From positions 257,212 through 321,211 of the forward strand of contig NZ_LMPC01000029.1 of the NCBI RefSeq assembly GCF_001423745.1: DNA of 64,000 nt, given 5' to 3'. Both the position numbers and the translations under genes were made by a program. Positions 1 to 7,640 of this stretch are shown one piece after another. The DNA comes from Arthrobacter sp. Leaf337 (lineage in GTDB: Bacteria > Actinomycetota > Actinomycetes > Actinomycetales > Micrococcaceae). A model generated the notes under the pieces. That model was not told the DNA's origin. It searched no databases and saw nothing but the letters and a program-made list of their open reading frames with translations. Each line of letters opens with the position of its first letter. Positions within the stretch are counted from its first letter, which is position 1.

Positions 1-163
1 GAGGGGGTGGCCCATCGCGATCGCGCCGCCGTGCCGGTTCACGATCGAGTGGTCGATGCCCCAGGCGTTGATGCAGGCCAGGGACTGCGCGGCGAACGTT
101 TCGTTCAGTTCGACCGCGCCCACCTGCTCCCAGCTGATGCCCGCCTTCGCGAACACGGCGTGC
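1..163 (-). pseudogene. Thiolase (acetyl-CoA acetyltransferase) C-terminal fragment, 5'-truncated
   Basis: Read on the minus strand this stretch encodes the thiolase signature ELNETFAAQ followed by the NRHGGAIAMGHPL block, which lies late in the roughly 400-residue thiolase fold and includes the catalytic His of the GHP motif. The C-terminal end with the second catalytic Cys would lie beyond the left edge of the window. The amino-terminal three quarters of the enzyme are missing: near position 160 the reading stops resembling a thiolase and runs directly into coding sequence of another gene on the opposite strand. No promoter or start is available, so the fragment is most likely dead. Family identity is clear; whether it was a PcaF/FadA-type or a general acetyltransferase cannot be told. 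Confidence 0.7.
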
Positions 164-378
164 CGGCAAAGGACCTCTTCGAAGTCATCGGCGTCTCCAC
201 CGGCCAGAGCTGGATGAGCGACAACCTCGTCGATGTCCAGTACGACCTGCTCCTGAAGGACGTCGGACTGCTCCGTGGCGAACTCGGCTCGCTGCCCACC
301 GGAGACCTGAATGACGACGTTGAACAGGCCATCCTCCAGGCACGCACTCTTTTGGGCACCGAGACCCCGATCCGGTAG
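150..378 (+). pseudogene. C-terminal fragment of a 3-hydroxyisobutyrate-dehydrogenase-like NAD(P) oxidoreductase
   Basis: The frame ending at the stop at 376-378 reads DLFEVIGVSTGQSW and then a DLLLKDVGLL block. This matches the C-terminal helical domain of beta-hydroxyacid dehydrogenases (3-hydroxyisobutyrate, tartronate semialdehyde or L-threonate dehydrogenase type), where a VI..S.GrSw motif is followed by the catalytic-side xxKDxxLA helix. The Rossmann half (about 200 residues) is missing because the frame runs into antisense thiolase sequence near position 155. No ribosome site or start precedes the fragment. The assignment rests on these short motifs, so the precise family is tentative. 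The gene originally pointed away from the adjacent thiolase. Confidence 0.45.
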
Positions 379-419
379 GCCAGAAATCCGGCCTGTGGCC
401 CCGGAGTAGGATCACTCAC

Positions 420-698
420 ATGGAATTCGTCGTGATGTACAGCCTGCGTGCAGGGGCCGATCGCTCGCGCATGATGGAAACGTACCCCCGCCACAAGGCC
501 TACTTCGAAGCCTTCCGCGCTGCCGGCGGCGGACTCATCGCGCTGGGCCCGTTCCAAACGACGGATCCGACCGCCGGGTCGATGGGCATCTTCAGCTCCC
601 GCGGGGATGCCGAGCGGTTCATGGCCGAAGATCCGTTCGTTACGGAGGGCCTCGCGGAACCACGCATCCTCGAGTGGAATGCCGTGCGCTTCGAGTAA
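420..698 (+). CDS. YciI family protein
   Basis: A 92-residue protein of usual YciI length. It opens with a MEFVVMYSLR beta strand, has an HKAYFEAFRAAG segment carrying the conserved His that precedes a helix in this ferredoxin-like fold, and ends with the ERFMAEDPFV motif typical of YciI (a helix followed by D-P-F). YciI proteins are small dimeric alpha-beta barrel proteins often found as stand-alone putative hydrolases or fused to sigma factors; the substrate is unknown. An AGTAGGATC ribosome site lies about 6 bases before the ATG. It is convergent with the aldolase gene that ends at 724, so it is probably monocistronic. Confidence 0.85.
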   Translation: MEFVVMYSLRAGADRSRMMETYPRHKAYFEAFRAAGGGLIALGPFQTTDPTAGSMGIFSSRGDAERFMAEDPFVTEGLAEPRILEWNAVRFE

Positions 699-723
699 GT
701 GCCCCGTTCCGCTACCGCCGAGT

Positions 724-1371
724 TCAGCCCTGGTTCAGCCCAAGTCCGGCAGCTTCGCGCGCGAGTGTGGTGATCTGCTGCCAGTCCCCATTCTCGATTG
801 CCCCGCGAGGGGTAAGCCAGCTGCCGCCCACGCAGGCGACATTCGGCAAAGCAAGGTATTTGGGTGCGGAGCCAAGGCTGACGCCACCTGTCGGGCAGAA
901 CTGCACCTGCGGGATGGGTGCCCCGATGGCCGCGAGATAGTCGGGGCCGCCGGCCGGTCCGGCGGGGAAAAACTTCATGGCGGTCAGGCCGCGCTCCAGG
1001 ACGCCCATGACCTCGCCCACGGTGGCAACACCCGGCAGGACGGGCACGCCGAGCGTCAGAAGGTGGTCCAGCAGGGACGGGGTAACGCCCGGGCTGACCA
1101 GGAACTGCGCGCCGGCGGCGACGGCGGCATCGGCCTGGCCCGGAGTCAGCACGGTCCCCGCCCCGACGAGGATCTCAGGCACTTCTTCGGCAATGAGCTT
1201 CATCGACGTCAGGGCACTCGCTGTGCGGAGGGTGAGTTCGATGATGCGGACGCCGCCGTCGGCCAGTGCCCGGGCCACCGGAACAGCGTGTTGCGGGTCC
1301 TCGATGGTGACCACAGGAATGACGGGTGAAACGTGCAGGACGCTGGTGGCGTCAGCCATGGTTGATCTCAT
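724..1371 (-). CDS. eda: Bifunctional 4-hydroxy-2-oxoglutarate / 2-keto-3-deoxy-6-phosphogluconate aldolase
   Basis: Class I (Schiff-base) aldolase of the KDPG/KHG family, 215 residues. It cleaves KDPG to pyruvate and glyceraldehyde-3-phosphate, the last step of the sugar-acid route encoded upstream. Visible landmarks are the IELTLRT strand with catalytic Glu45, the VGAGTVLTP phosphate-side loop, the VSPGVTP block, and the MKFFPA motif with Schiff-base Lys133, followed by CPTGGV. The start overlaps the end of the mannonate oxidoreductase gene by 20 bases, implying translational coupling; ATG at 1359 is an equally plausible start. It is the last gene of the minus-strand operon beginning at 7493. 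Confidence 0.92.
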   Translation of the reverse strand: MRSTMADATSVLHVSPVIPVVTIEDPQHAVPVARALADGGVRIIELTLRTASALTSMKLIAEEVPEILVGAGTVLTPGQADAAVAAGAQFLVSPGVTPSLLDHLLTLGVPVLPGVATVGEVMGVLERGLTAMKFFPAGPAGGPDYLAAIGAPIPQVQFCPTGGVSLGSAPKYLALPNVACVGGSWLTPRGAIENGDWQQITTLAREAAGLGLNQG

Positions 1372-2737
1372 TTCTCAGGCCTTCCAGGCCGTGGGTGTCG
1401 ATAAGGCGGTACCAGTGAAGGAGCAGGTCAGTGAATCCGGGATGGACCGCGAGTTCGCCGTCGAAGATGCTGCTGAAGCCAAGCAGCGCGGGCACCACAG
1501 TTTCCGCCGAGCGCGTCACCGTCAATACGGCGTGGAGCCCGGCCGCGAGCGGATCGTTGAGTTCCGACGTCGGGGTGGACGCCACGTGGTGCATCCAGGC
1601 GGCGACGGCGAGGGCAGCCCAGCGGGGTTCGCGGCCGGCGTCGAGGGTTGCGCGGACTGTAGTCAGCAGCCGCAGCCCGATTTTTTGGGAACCGTCGCTG
1701 CCCACCTTGGCGGTGGTGTGTCCGAGGGCCGTGTTGGCGAAGCGCTCCAGGACCTGTGCGCAGTACCGTTTACCGTCAAGCCCGGGCGGAAGTTCGATGG
1801 TGGGCAGCGCGTCCTCCGCCATCATGCGGCTGCAGGCTGCGCGGAACGCGTCCTCTCCTACGGCGTCGCTGATGGTCGCCTTGCCGGTGGCCAGCCCAAG
1901 ATAGGCCAGCATGGAGTGGCTGGCGTTGAGCAGGCGCAGTTTGGCTGCTTCCCAGGCCGCAACGTCGGTGCTGAAGACTGCGCCGGCTTCCTCCCACGCC
2001 GGCCGGTCACCGGCGAAGCTGTCCTCGATCACCCACTGCATAAAGGGTTCAGCCACTACGGCAGCCTCGTCCCGGAGCCCCAGTTCGCGTTCGACGGCGT
2101 TAAGGTCGCCTTCCGTGGTGGCTGGCACCATCCGGTCCACCATGGTGCTCGGGAACGTCACGTTGGCGTCCAGCCAGGCAACCAACGGCCCGGATTCAGC
2201 GTCCGGGAGTGCGGCAGCAAAGGCTCGGACCAGGGTGCCGGTGAGTTCACCATTGCCCGGGAGGTTGTCGCACGAGAGGACAGTGAGCGGACCTCCGCCG
2301 GTGCGGGCCCGCTGCTGGATGCCACGGGCGATCTGCCCGATGGCTGTCTGCGGCGGGTGTCCGGCGAGGTCCGCCTGCACCTGTTCGTCGTCGGTGTTAA
2401 GTGATCCGGTCTGCGGATGCATCCGGTAGCCCTTCTCAGTCACCGTCAGCGTCACGACCTGGGTGGAGGCGGCGGCGATCCGGTCCACCGCCGCTTCCGG
2501 GTGGTCCCTCCCGGAAACGGCCTCCACGATGCTGGAAACAACCCGGAGCGGGGACGCGCCGTTTCCCCGTTCGGCGACCGTAAACAGGCCGTCCTGCGGC
2601 GCCAGCTGTTGCACGACGGTATCGGAACGCTGGGTCACCCCCACGATCCCCCACCTGAAATCGCCGGATGCGAGCATGGCATTTTCGGTGAATACCGCGG
2701 TGTGGGCGCGGGCAAAGGCTCCGAGTCCAAGGTGCAC
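1352..2737 (-). CDS. uxuB: Mannitol dehydrogenase family protein, probable D-mannonate oxidoreductase (fructuronate reductase)
   Basis: Long-chain polyol dehydrogenase of the mannitol dehydrogenase family. It opens with the HLGLGAFARAHTAVF motif (Rossmann fold, family signature) and continues through a KLRLLNASHSMLAYLG segment that carries the catalytic Lys-Asn-His set of this family. In context it interconverts D-fructuronate and D-mannonate with NAD(H), feeding ManD. The coordinates use a GTG at 2737, but recognisable coding sequence continues upstream in frame (LSNAALAAAG...RPGIV) to the end of kdgK. There a perfect AAAGGAG ribosome site is followed after 7 bases by ATC at 2821 and no standard start, so the true protein may be 489 residues. 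Alternatives are mannitol or tagaturonate specificity. Confidence 0.85.
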   Translation of the reverse strand: MHLGLGAFARAHTAVFTENAMLASGDFRWGIVGVTQRSDTVVQQLAPQDGLFTVAERGNGASPLRVVSSIVEAVSGRDHPEAAVDRIAAASTQVVTLTVTEKGYRMHPQTGSLNTDDEQVQADLAGHPPQTAIGQIARGIQQRARTGGGPLTVLSCDNLPGNGELTGTLVRAFAAALPDAESGPLVAWLDANVTFPSTMVDRMVPATTEGDLNAVERELGLRDEAAVVAEPFMQWVIEDSFAGDRPAWEEAGAVFSTDVAAWEAAKLRLLNASHSMLAYLGLATGKATISDAVGEDAFRAACSRMMAEDALPTIELPPGLDGKRYCAQVLERFANTALGHTTAKVGSDGSQKIGLRLLTTVRATLDAGREPRWAALAVAAWMHHVASTPTSELNDPLAAGLHAVLTVTRSAETVVPALLGFSSIFDGELAVHPGFTDLLLHWYRLIDTHGLEGLRNEINHG

Positions 2738-2808
2738 GATGCCGGGACGAAGGTCTTCGCGGGGCAGCAGTGCCTTCCGGGTGCCGGCGGCTGCAAGCGC
2801 GGCGTTGC

Positions 2809-3789
2809 TTAGGCGTGCGATGTCAGTTCTCCTTTGGCGGCGCCGGCCGCGTGGGCGCGGGTCTGGTCAAGGGTGGGAATGAAGCCGGTGCCGCCCTTGC
2901 CGCCCACCACCAGGGATGCCGCCGCTGCACCAAGCCGGGCTGCTTCCGGAAGGGTATCGCCCAGCACCATCCGGGCGGACAAGGTGCCGACGAACGCGTC
3001 ACCGGCCCCGGTCTGGTCCACCACTGCTGGGGCAGGGATCGAGTCAATCCACGTGCTGTCCAGCCCCTCGCCCTCCAGCTGGATTCCTTCTGCGCCGCAG
3101 GTCACGGCCACGTTGGTGGCGCCGAGGCCACGCAGCCTGGCGGCAGCCTCGGCCGGCGTAGCGCTGCCCAGCAGGGCAGACGTTTCGCCGGGAAAGGACG
3201 GGGTCACCAGGTGGCTCTGCGGCGCGAGCTGCAGGAGCGCCGCCGTCGCGTCCTCCACGGACGTGAGCCGGGGGCGGAAGTTGGGATCGAACACAAAGCG
3301 GCCGGCAAGATCGGCAGCCTTGAAGACCGCCGCCCGGCATGTGTCAGAAATGGCGCACGCGATTCCGCCGGCCACCACGGCGCCGGCGGACGCGAACACG
3401 GCCGGGTCGACGTCGTCGGGGCCGAGGCTGGACCCGACGCTTCCGTTGCGGGCGTAGGAGAACTCGCGCTGCCCTTCCGGATCGGAGTGCACCAGGTAGA
3501 CGCCCTGCTGTCCGGTCCTGAACTTCAGCAGGCTGGTGGAGATGCCGAGTTCCGCGATCCTGGCGGCGACCGCCTGGCCGAGGTCGTCGTCGGTCAGCAC
3601 TGCAAGCAGCCCGGTGCGGGCTCCCGCCGCGGCGGCAGCAGCGGCGACGTTCAGGGCGTCGCCGGAAATGCCGAGCCGGGCCGGCACGCCGTGGCCGAAC
3701 GCCACGTCGGTAGCCACCTCCACCAGGATTTCACCCATGACGACGACGTCGAACGGCTGGTTCTCGTTTTCGGGCATTGCGTTGTTCAC
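2809..3789 (-). CDS. kdgK: 2-keto-3-deoxygluconate kinase, PfkB family sugar kinase
   Basis: PfkB/ribokinase-family kinase of 326 residues. The N-terminal part has the VVVMGEILVE strand, and the C-terminal DQTGAGDAFVG motif (residues 258-268) holds the anion hole and catalytic base Asp264. By position between mannonate dehydratase and KDPG aldolase it should phosphorylate 2-keto-3-deoxygluconate to KDPG. The GTG start at 3789 overlaps the ManD stop as GTGA, which supports that start by coupling; an ATG at 3777 is possible. Sequence alone does not exclude another ketose or fructose specificity, but the operon makes KDG the best guess. Confidence 0.85.
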   Translation of the reverse strand: MNNAMPENENQPFDVVVMGEILVEVATDVAFGHGVPARLGISGDALNVAAAAAAAGARTGLLAVLTDDDLGQAVAARIAELGISTSLLKFRTGQQGVYLVHSDPEGQREFSYARNGSVGSSLGPDDVDPAVFASAGAVVAGGIACAISDTCRAAVFKAADLAGRFVFDPNFRPRLTSVEDATAALLQLAPQSHLVTPSFPGETSALLGSATPAEAAARLRGLGATNVAVTCGAEGIQLEGEGLDSTWIDSIPAPAVVDQTGAGDAFVGTLSARMVLGDTLPEAARLGAAAASLVVGGKGGTGFIPTLDQTRAHAAGAAKGELTSHA

Positions 3790-4997
3790 CAGTCGTGCAC
3801 CGATCCGTCGAGCCGCCGGTTGATGGGGAGATATTTGGGGTCGAAGGGGAAGCGGGCGGCCGCGTCCTCGTTGAACTCTACGCCGATGCCGGGAGCGTCC
3901 CCGGGGTGCATGTAGCCGTCGTTGAAGGTGAACGAGGTGGTGAACACTTCGTTGGCGGGTTCCCGGTGGCCCATGTATTCCTGGACGCCGAAGTTCGGGA
4001 TGCTCATGTCCACGTGCAGGGCGGCGGCGAACGAAGCCGGGGAGAGATCGCCGGCACCGTGCGATCCGGAGCGCACCCCGTAGAGGTCCGCGAGGGAGAA
4101 GATACGGCGCAAGTGCGTGATGCCGCCCGCGTGCGAAACGGACGTACGGATGTAGTCGATCAGCCGCTCGGTGATTAGCTGCTGGCAGTCCCAGATCGAG
4201 TTGAACACCTCACCGACAGCTATGGGCGTGGTGGTGTGCTGGCGGATCAGGCGGAACGCGGACTGGTCCTCGGCAGGGGTGGGGTCCTCAATCCAGAACG
4301 GGCGGTACTGTTCCAGGGACGCGCCCAGCCGGCCGGCCTCGATCGGCGTCAGGCGGTGGTGGACGTCGTGCAGGACGTGCACGCCGTAGCCGAACTGTTC
4401 GCGCACGTGCGCCATCATCTTCGGTGCGAAGTCCAGGTAGGACGTGGTCTCCCACATATCCTCCTGCGGCACGTTGCCGCTGGCAGGTTCATACGTCTTG
4501 CCGTCCACCGGTGCGATTCCGTACGTCTTCTCCAGCCCCGGAACTGCAGCTTGGGCACGGATGGCCTTGTAGCCGAGGTCCAGGTGATGCTGGAAGTCGG
4601 CGCTGAGGTCCTCCAGGGTTGAGCCGCTGGCGTGACCGTAGACCATGACGCCTTCGCGGGCGGCACCACCGAGGAGTTCGTACACCGGCATGCCGGCGGC
4701 CTTGCCCTTGATGTCCCAGAGGGCGACGTCGATGGCAGCGATCGCCGTCATGGTCACCGGTCCGCGGCGCCAGTAGGCACCCTTGTAGAAGTACTGCCAC
4801 GCATCCTCGATCCGGCGCGCGTCACGGCCGATCAGCAGCGGGCAGAGGTGCTCCGAGAGGTAGGACGCCACGGCCAGCTCGCGGCCGTTGAGGGTGGCGT
4901 CGCCGATGCCGGTGATACCGTCCTCGGTTTCAATAACGAGCGTGACGTAATTCCGTCCGGGAGACGAAACCACTACCCGTGCGTCGGTGATCTTCAC
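3786..4997 (-). CDS. manD: D-mannonate dehydratase, ManD/RspA subgroup of the enolase superfamily
   Basis: Enolase-superfamily dehydratase of 403 residues, the normal ManD length. Candidate magnesium ligands are Asp211, Glu237 and Glu263 in the strands LHDVHH, WIEDP and VGE. Tyr159 with Arg147 and His213 fit the catalytic set known for ManD enzymes, and the SGSHGAGDLSPA C-terminal block is characteristic. It dehydrates D-mannonate (some members also D-gluconate) to 2-keto-3-deoxygluconate. The GTG at 4997 is chosen because a GAAGGACC ribosome site sits just upstream and the family N-terminus KITDARV follows; the open frame extends further but without homology. It is cotranscribed with kdgK (4-base overlap). 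Confidence 0.93.
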   Translation of the reverse strand: MKITDARVVVSSPGRNYVTLVIETEDGITGIGDATLNGRELAVASYLSEHLCPLLIGRDARRIEDAWQYFYKGAYWRRGPVTMTAIAAIDVALWDIKGKAAGMPVYELLGGAAREGVMVYGHASGSTLEDLSADFQHHLDLGYKAIRAQAAVPGLEKTYGIAPVDGKTYEPASGNVPQEDMWETTSYLDFAPKMMAHVREQFGYGVHVLHDVHHRLTPIEAGRLGASLEQYRPFWIEDPTPAEDQSAFRLIRQHTTTPIAVGEVFNSIWDCQQLITERLIDYIRTSVSHAGGITHLRRIFSLADLYGVRSGSHGAGDLSPASFAAALHVDMSIPNFGVQEYMGHREPANEVFTTSFTFNDGYMHPGDAPGIGVEFNEDAAARFPFDPKYLPINRRLDGSVHDW

Positions 4998-5079
4998 TGG
5001 TTGGTCCTTCAGATGTGTGGGATGGATGCAAGTAGGTCGCAGCAGGTGTCGTTTTGAGCCGCCGAAACGACACCTGCTG

Positions 5080-6114
5080 CTACTCAGTCGGGCTGAGCCG
5101 CAGCATGACTTTGCTGCTCCCGGACGCCGGATCGCCGAAGACGCGCATGGCCTCCGCCGCCTGGTCGATCCCGAACGTATGCGTAATAACCGGGGAGAGG
5201 TCCAGCCCCGAGGCCATGGCCCGGAGGGCGTCGCTGATCTCATCAACGAACCGGTACGAGCCGATCCACGTGATCTCCCGCGTCACCAGGTCACCGAGCG
5301 CTGCGGGGGCCGGTGCGCCGGGCAGGTTGCCGACCTGGACGAGCGTTCCGCCGCGGGCGGTGGCGCGCAGGACGCCGCCCAGCACCGCAGGGATGCCGGA
5401 CGCCTCGAAGACCAGTTCCATGTCCTCCGGGAGGCTGCCGCCGCCGGACACGTTCACTACGTGGTCCGCGCCCATGGCTTTCGCAATCTGCAGCGCGGAG
5501 TCGTTGATGTCGGCGGCAATGACGCTTCTGGCGCCGGCGAACTTGGCTGCTGCAACCACCAGCGAGCCGATGGGTCCGGCACCGTTGACCAGTACGTCCT
5601 TGCCGGTCAGCGGTCCTGCCCTCCGGACTGCGTGCATGGCGACGGCGAGCGGTTCGGCAAGCGCGCCGTGCAGGGTGTCCACGCCGTCGGGCAGCGGCCG
5701 GATCTGGGTTGCCTTGGCGAGCTTGCGTTCGCTGAACCCGCCGTCGGTGTGCGGGTCAAAGGCTGCGGATCCGAAGTACCTGATCTGCGGGTACAGGTTG
5801 GCGCGTCCGGCCAGGCGGTCCGGCATGATGCCGTCCCCCACGAGTTCCGCCGGATGTACCGTGACAGGCTGGCCGACGTCGAGGTTCCGTACTCCGGCGC
5901 CCAGCTGGGCGATCCGGCCGGCGACCTCGTGGCCGAGGACGAGCGGCGACTTCAGCGCCGCCGTCCCCGAGGCGCCGTGTCGCCAGTAGGAGAGGTCCGA
6001 GCCGCAGATCCCGCCCCATTCGACGTCGATGATTACTTCACCGGGGCCGGCAACGGGCTCGGGCCGGTCGTCGATGCGGAGGTCGTTCGCTCCGTGAACT
6101 ACGACGGCTTTCAT
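5080..6114 (-). CDS. Zinc-type alcohol dehydrogenase, L-idonate/L-gulonate 5-dehydrogenase-like (RspB/IdnD type)
   Basis: Medium-chain dehydrogenase of 344 residues with catalytic-zinc ligands visible in GGICGSD (Cys37), GHEVAG (His62, Glu63) and a GALAEPLAVA motif (Glu). Its IRYFGSAAF...GGFSE region is typical of L-idonate 5-dehydrogenases. Unusually, the loop that in IdnD carries the four structural-zinc cysteines (here about residues 86-112) contains none. The start at 6114 overlaps the transporter stop as ATGA. Beside ManD and a mannonate oxidoreductase, the expected reaction is oxidation of L-gulonate to D-fructuronate (or L-idonate to 5-ketogluconate). Substrate is inferred from context. 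Confidence 0.85.
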   Translation of the reverse strand: MKAVVVHGANDLRIDDRPEPVAGPGEVIIDVEWGGICGSDLSYWRHGASGTAALKSPLVLGHEVAGRIAQLGAGVRNLDVGQPVTVHPAELVGDGIMPDRLAGRANLYPQIRYFGSAAFDPHTDGGFSERKLAKATQIRPLPDGVDTLHGALAEPLAVAMHAVRRAGPLTGKDVLVNGAGPIGSLVVAAAKFAGARSVIAADINDSALQIAKAMGADHVVNVSGGGSLPEDMELVFEASGIPAVLGGVLRATARGGTLVQVGNLPGAPAPAALGDLVTREITWIGSYRFVDEISDALRAMASGLDLSPVITHTFGIDQAAEAMRVFGDPASGSSKVMLRLSPTE

Positions 6115-7493
6115 ACAGCGTCTTCCAGGCGGACCATGTCGCGGCCGCGGACTTCGGGCCCAACGAAGGCTGAGATCAGGGTGATCAGGGAGTAGCCGAT
6201 GAGCATCGCAGCAAGCGGCCACCAGTGCCCGGTGATGGCAGTGAGGGTTGCAGCCAGCAGCGGGCCGATGGCGGTGGCGAGGATGCCGCCGATTTCCTTG
6301 GCCAGGGCGAGCTGGGTGAAGCGGGTGCGGGCTCCGAAGAACTCGGCCATCGTGACGCTTTCCATGGCGAACAGGCTGAGCACGCCGAGGTTGAGGCCGA
6401 TGACCATGGCAATGGTGATGAGTGCGGTGTTTCCGCTGGTGACCATCAGCATCATGGGGATGGCGAACAGGGCGGTCAGCGTGCTCAACACCAGGTAGAG
6501 GGGCCGCCGGCCGAAGCGGTCACCCAGCATGCCCATGACGGGGATTGTCAGGAAGCCAAGCAGCGAGCCGTACACGATGGCGGTGGTGCCCACGCTCTTG
6601 TCCACCAGCAGGACTGTGGCGAGGTAGCCCACCAGGAATGTCTGGACCAGCCCCGAGTTGCCGGCCTGCCCGAAGCGCAGGCCCAGGGCGATCAGGAAGG
6701 CCTTTCCCTTGCGCTGGTGCAGGGCGGCTTCGATGGTGCTGGTCTTGGCGAGCTCGTCTGCCGCGGCGATTTCCCGCTTGGAGAGTGCCACGCCGTCCAC
6801 AACATCGGCCCGCTGTTCAAAGACCGGGCTTTCCTTGAGGGAGCGGCGGACCCACACGGCGAAGATCATCAGTACGAAGCTGAACAGGAACGGGATGCGC
6901 CAGCCCCAGCTCAACAGCTGGTCCTCCGGAAGTGTGCTCACCAGAAGCGCCCAGAGCGCCGAAGCGGCGAGCGTCCCGGAGTTCGTGCCGAGGCACACGA
7001 GGGAGGAGATGAGGCCGCGGCGGCGGGACGGGGCGAACTCGGCCAGCATCACAGTGGCACCGGCGATCTCGGCGCCGGCGCCAAAGCCCTGTGCCAGCCG
7101 CAGTGCGACCAGCAGGATGGGGGCCCAGATCCCGATCATCGCGTAGGTGGGGAGAACGCCGATCAGGGTTGTTGACGCACCCATCAGCGCGATGGTGATG
7201 AAGAGGACCTTCTTGCGGCCGATCCTGTCGCCCATGCGGCCGAAGTAGACGGCGCCGGCGAGCCGGGCAACGTAGCCGACGCCGTAGGTTGCCATCGCGG
7301 CGATCAGGCCAATGACCGGGCTGACGTCGGGGAAGAAGATCTTGTTGAAGACGATGGCTGCTGCCAGGGAGTAGAGCTGGAAATCCATGAATTCCATGGC
7401 GGTTCCCAGCCATCCGGAAACGGCAACCTTTGCCAGTTCCTTGGTGGGTTTGGTCTCCGGCCGGGCGGTGGGCGGCGCGATGCTCTCAGTCAT
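6111..7493 (-). CDS. MFS transporter, metabolite:H+ symporter (MHS) type
   Basis: Twelve-helix major facilitator of 460 residues. The cytoplasmic loop signature GRMGDRIGRKK between helices 2 and 3 and the RLAQGFGAGAEIAGA segment are typical of the MHS family (KgtP/ShiA/ProP relatives). It is the first gene of the minus-strand sugar-acid operon and is therefore the likely uptake system for the hexuronate or aldonate degraded by the downstream enzymes. Its start lies 147 bases from the divergent GntR gene, so both are probably controlled from the shared intergenic region. Specificity cannot be read from the sequence. Confidence 0.88.
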   Translation of the reverse strand: MTESIAPPTARPETKPTKELAKVAVSGWLGTAMEFMDFQLYSLAAAIVFNKIFFPDVSPVIGLIAAMATYGVGYVARLAGAVYFGRMGDRIGRKKVLFITIALMGASTTLIGVLPTYAMIGIWAPILLVALRLAQGFGAGAEIAGATVMLAEFAPSRRRGLISSLVCLGTNSGTLAASALWALLVSTLPEDQLLSWGWRIPFLFSFVLMIFAVWVRRSLKESPVFEQRADVVDGVALSKREIAAADELAKTSTIEAALHQRKGKAFLIALGLRFGQAGNSGLVQTFLVGYLATVLLVDKSVGTTAIVYGSLLGFLTIPVMGMLGDRFGRRPLYLVLSTLTALFAIPMMLMVTSGNTALITIAMVIGLNLGVLSLFAMESVTMAEFFGARTRFTQLALAKEIGGILATAIGPLLAATLTAITGHWWPLAAMLIGYSLITLISAFVGPEVRGRDMVRLEDAV

Positions 7494-7601
7494 CTGGTGC
7501 TCCTTTGCAGGCGATGAAAAATGAAGGGGGTGATTGAAAGGAAGAAGGCCGGCGGTTGGTCGTTGTGACCGGCGGCACCTCGCTAACTACTACCATACAA
7601 G

Positions 7602-7617
7602 CACTACCATTCTAGTG
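7602..7617. promoter_or_regulatory. Candidate GntR operator (inverted repeat CACTA-N6-TAGTG)
   Basis: In the 147-base divergent promoter between the MFS gene and the GntR gene, CACTACCATTCTAGTG forms a 5-6-5 inverted repeat, preceded by a second copy of the ACTACCAT half at 7588. It lies 24 bases upstream of the GntR start. Position and symmetry suit an autoregulatory operator that also controls the sugar-acid operon; this is inference only. Confidence 0.45.
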
Positions 7618-7640
7618 TGTCAAGAGAATAGACTGGGGGC

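Noticed and set aside
977..2404. Long plus-strand open frame of 475 codons
   Set aside because: It lies entirely antisense to the aldolase and mannonate oxidoreductase genes and shows no family motif; long shadows are expected in high-GC DNA.
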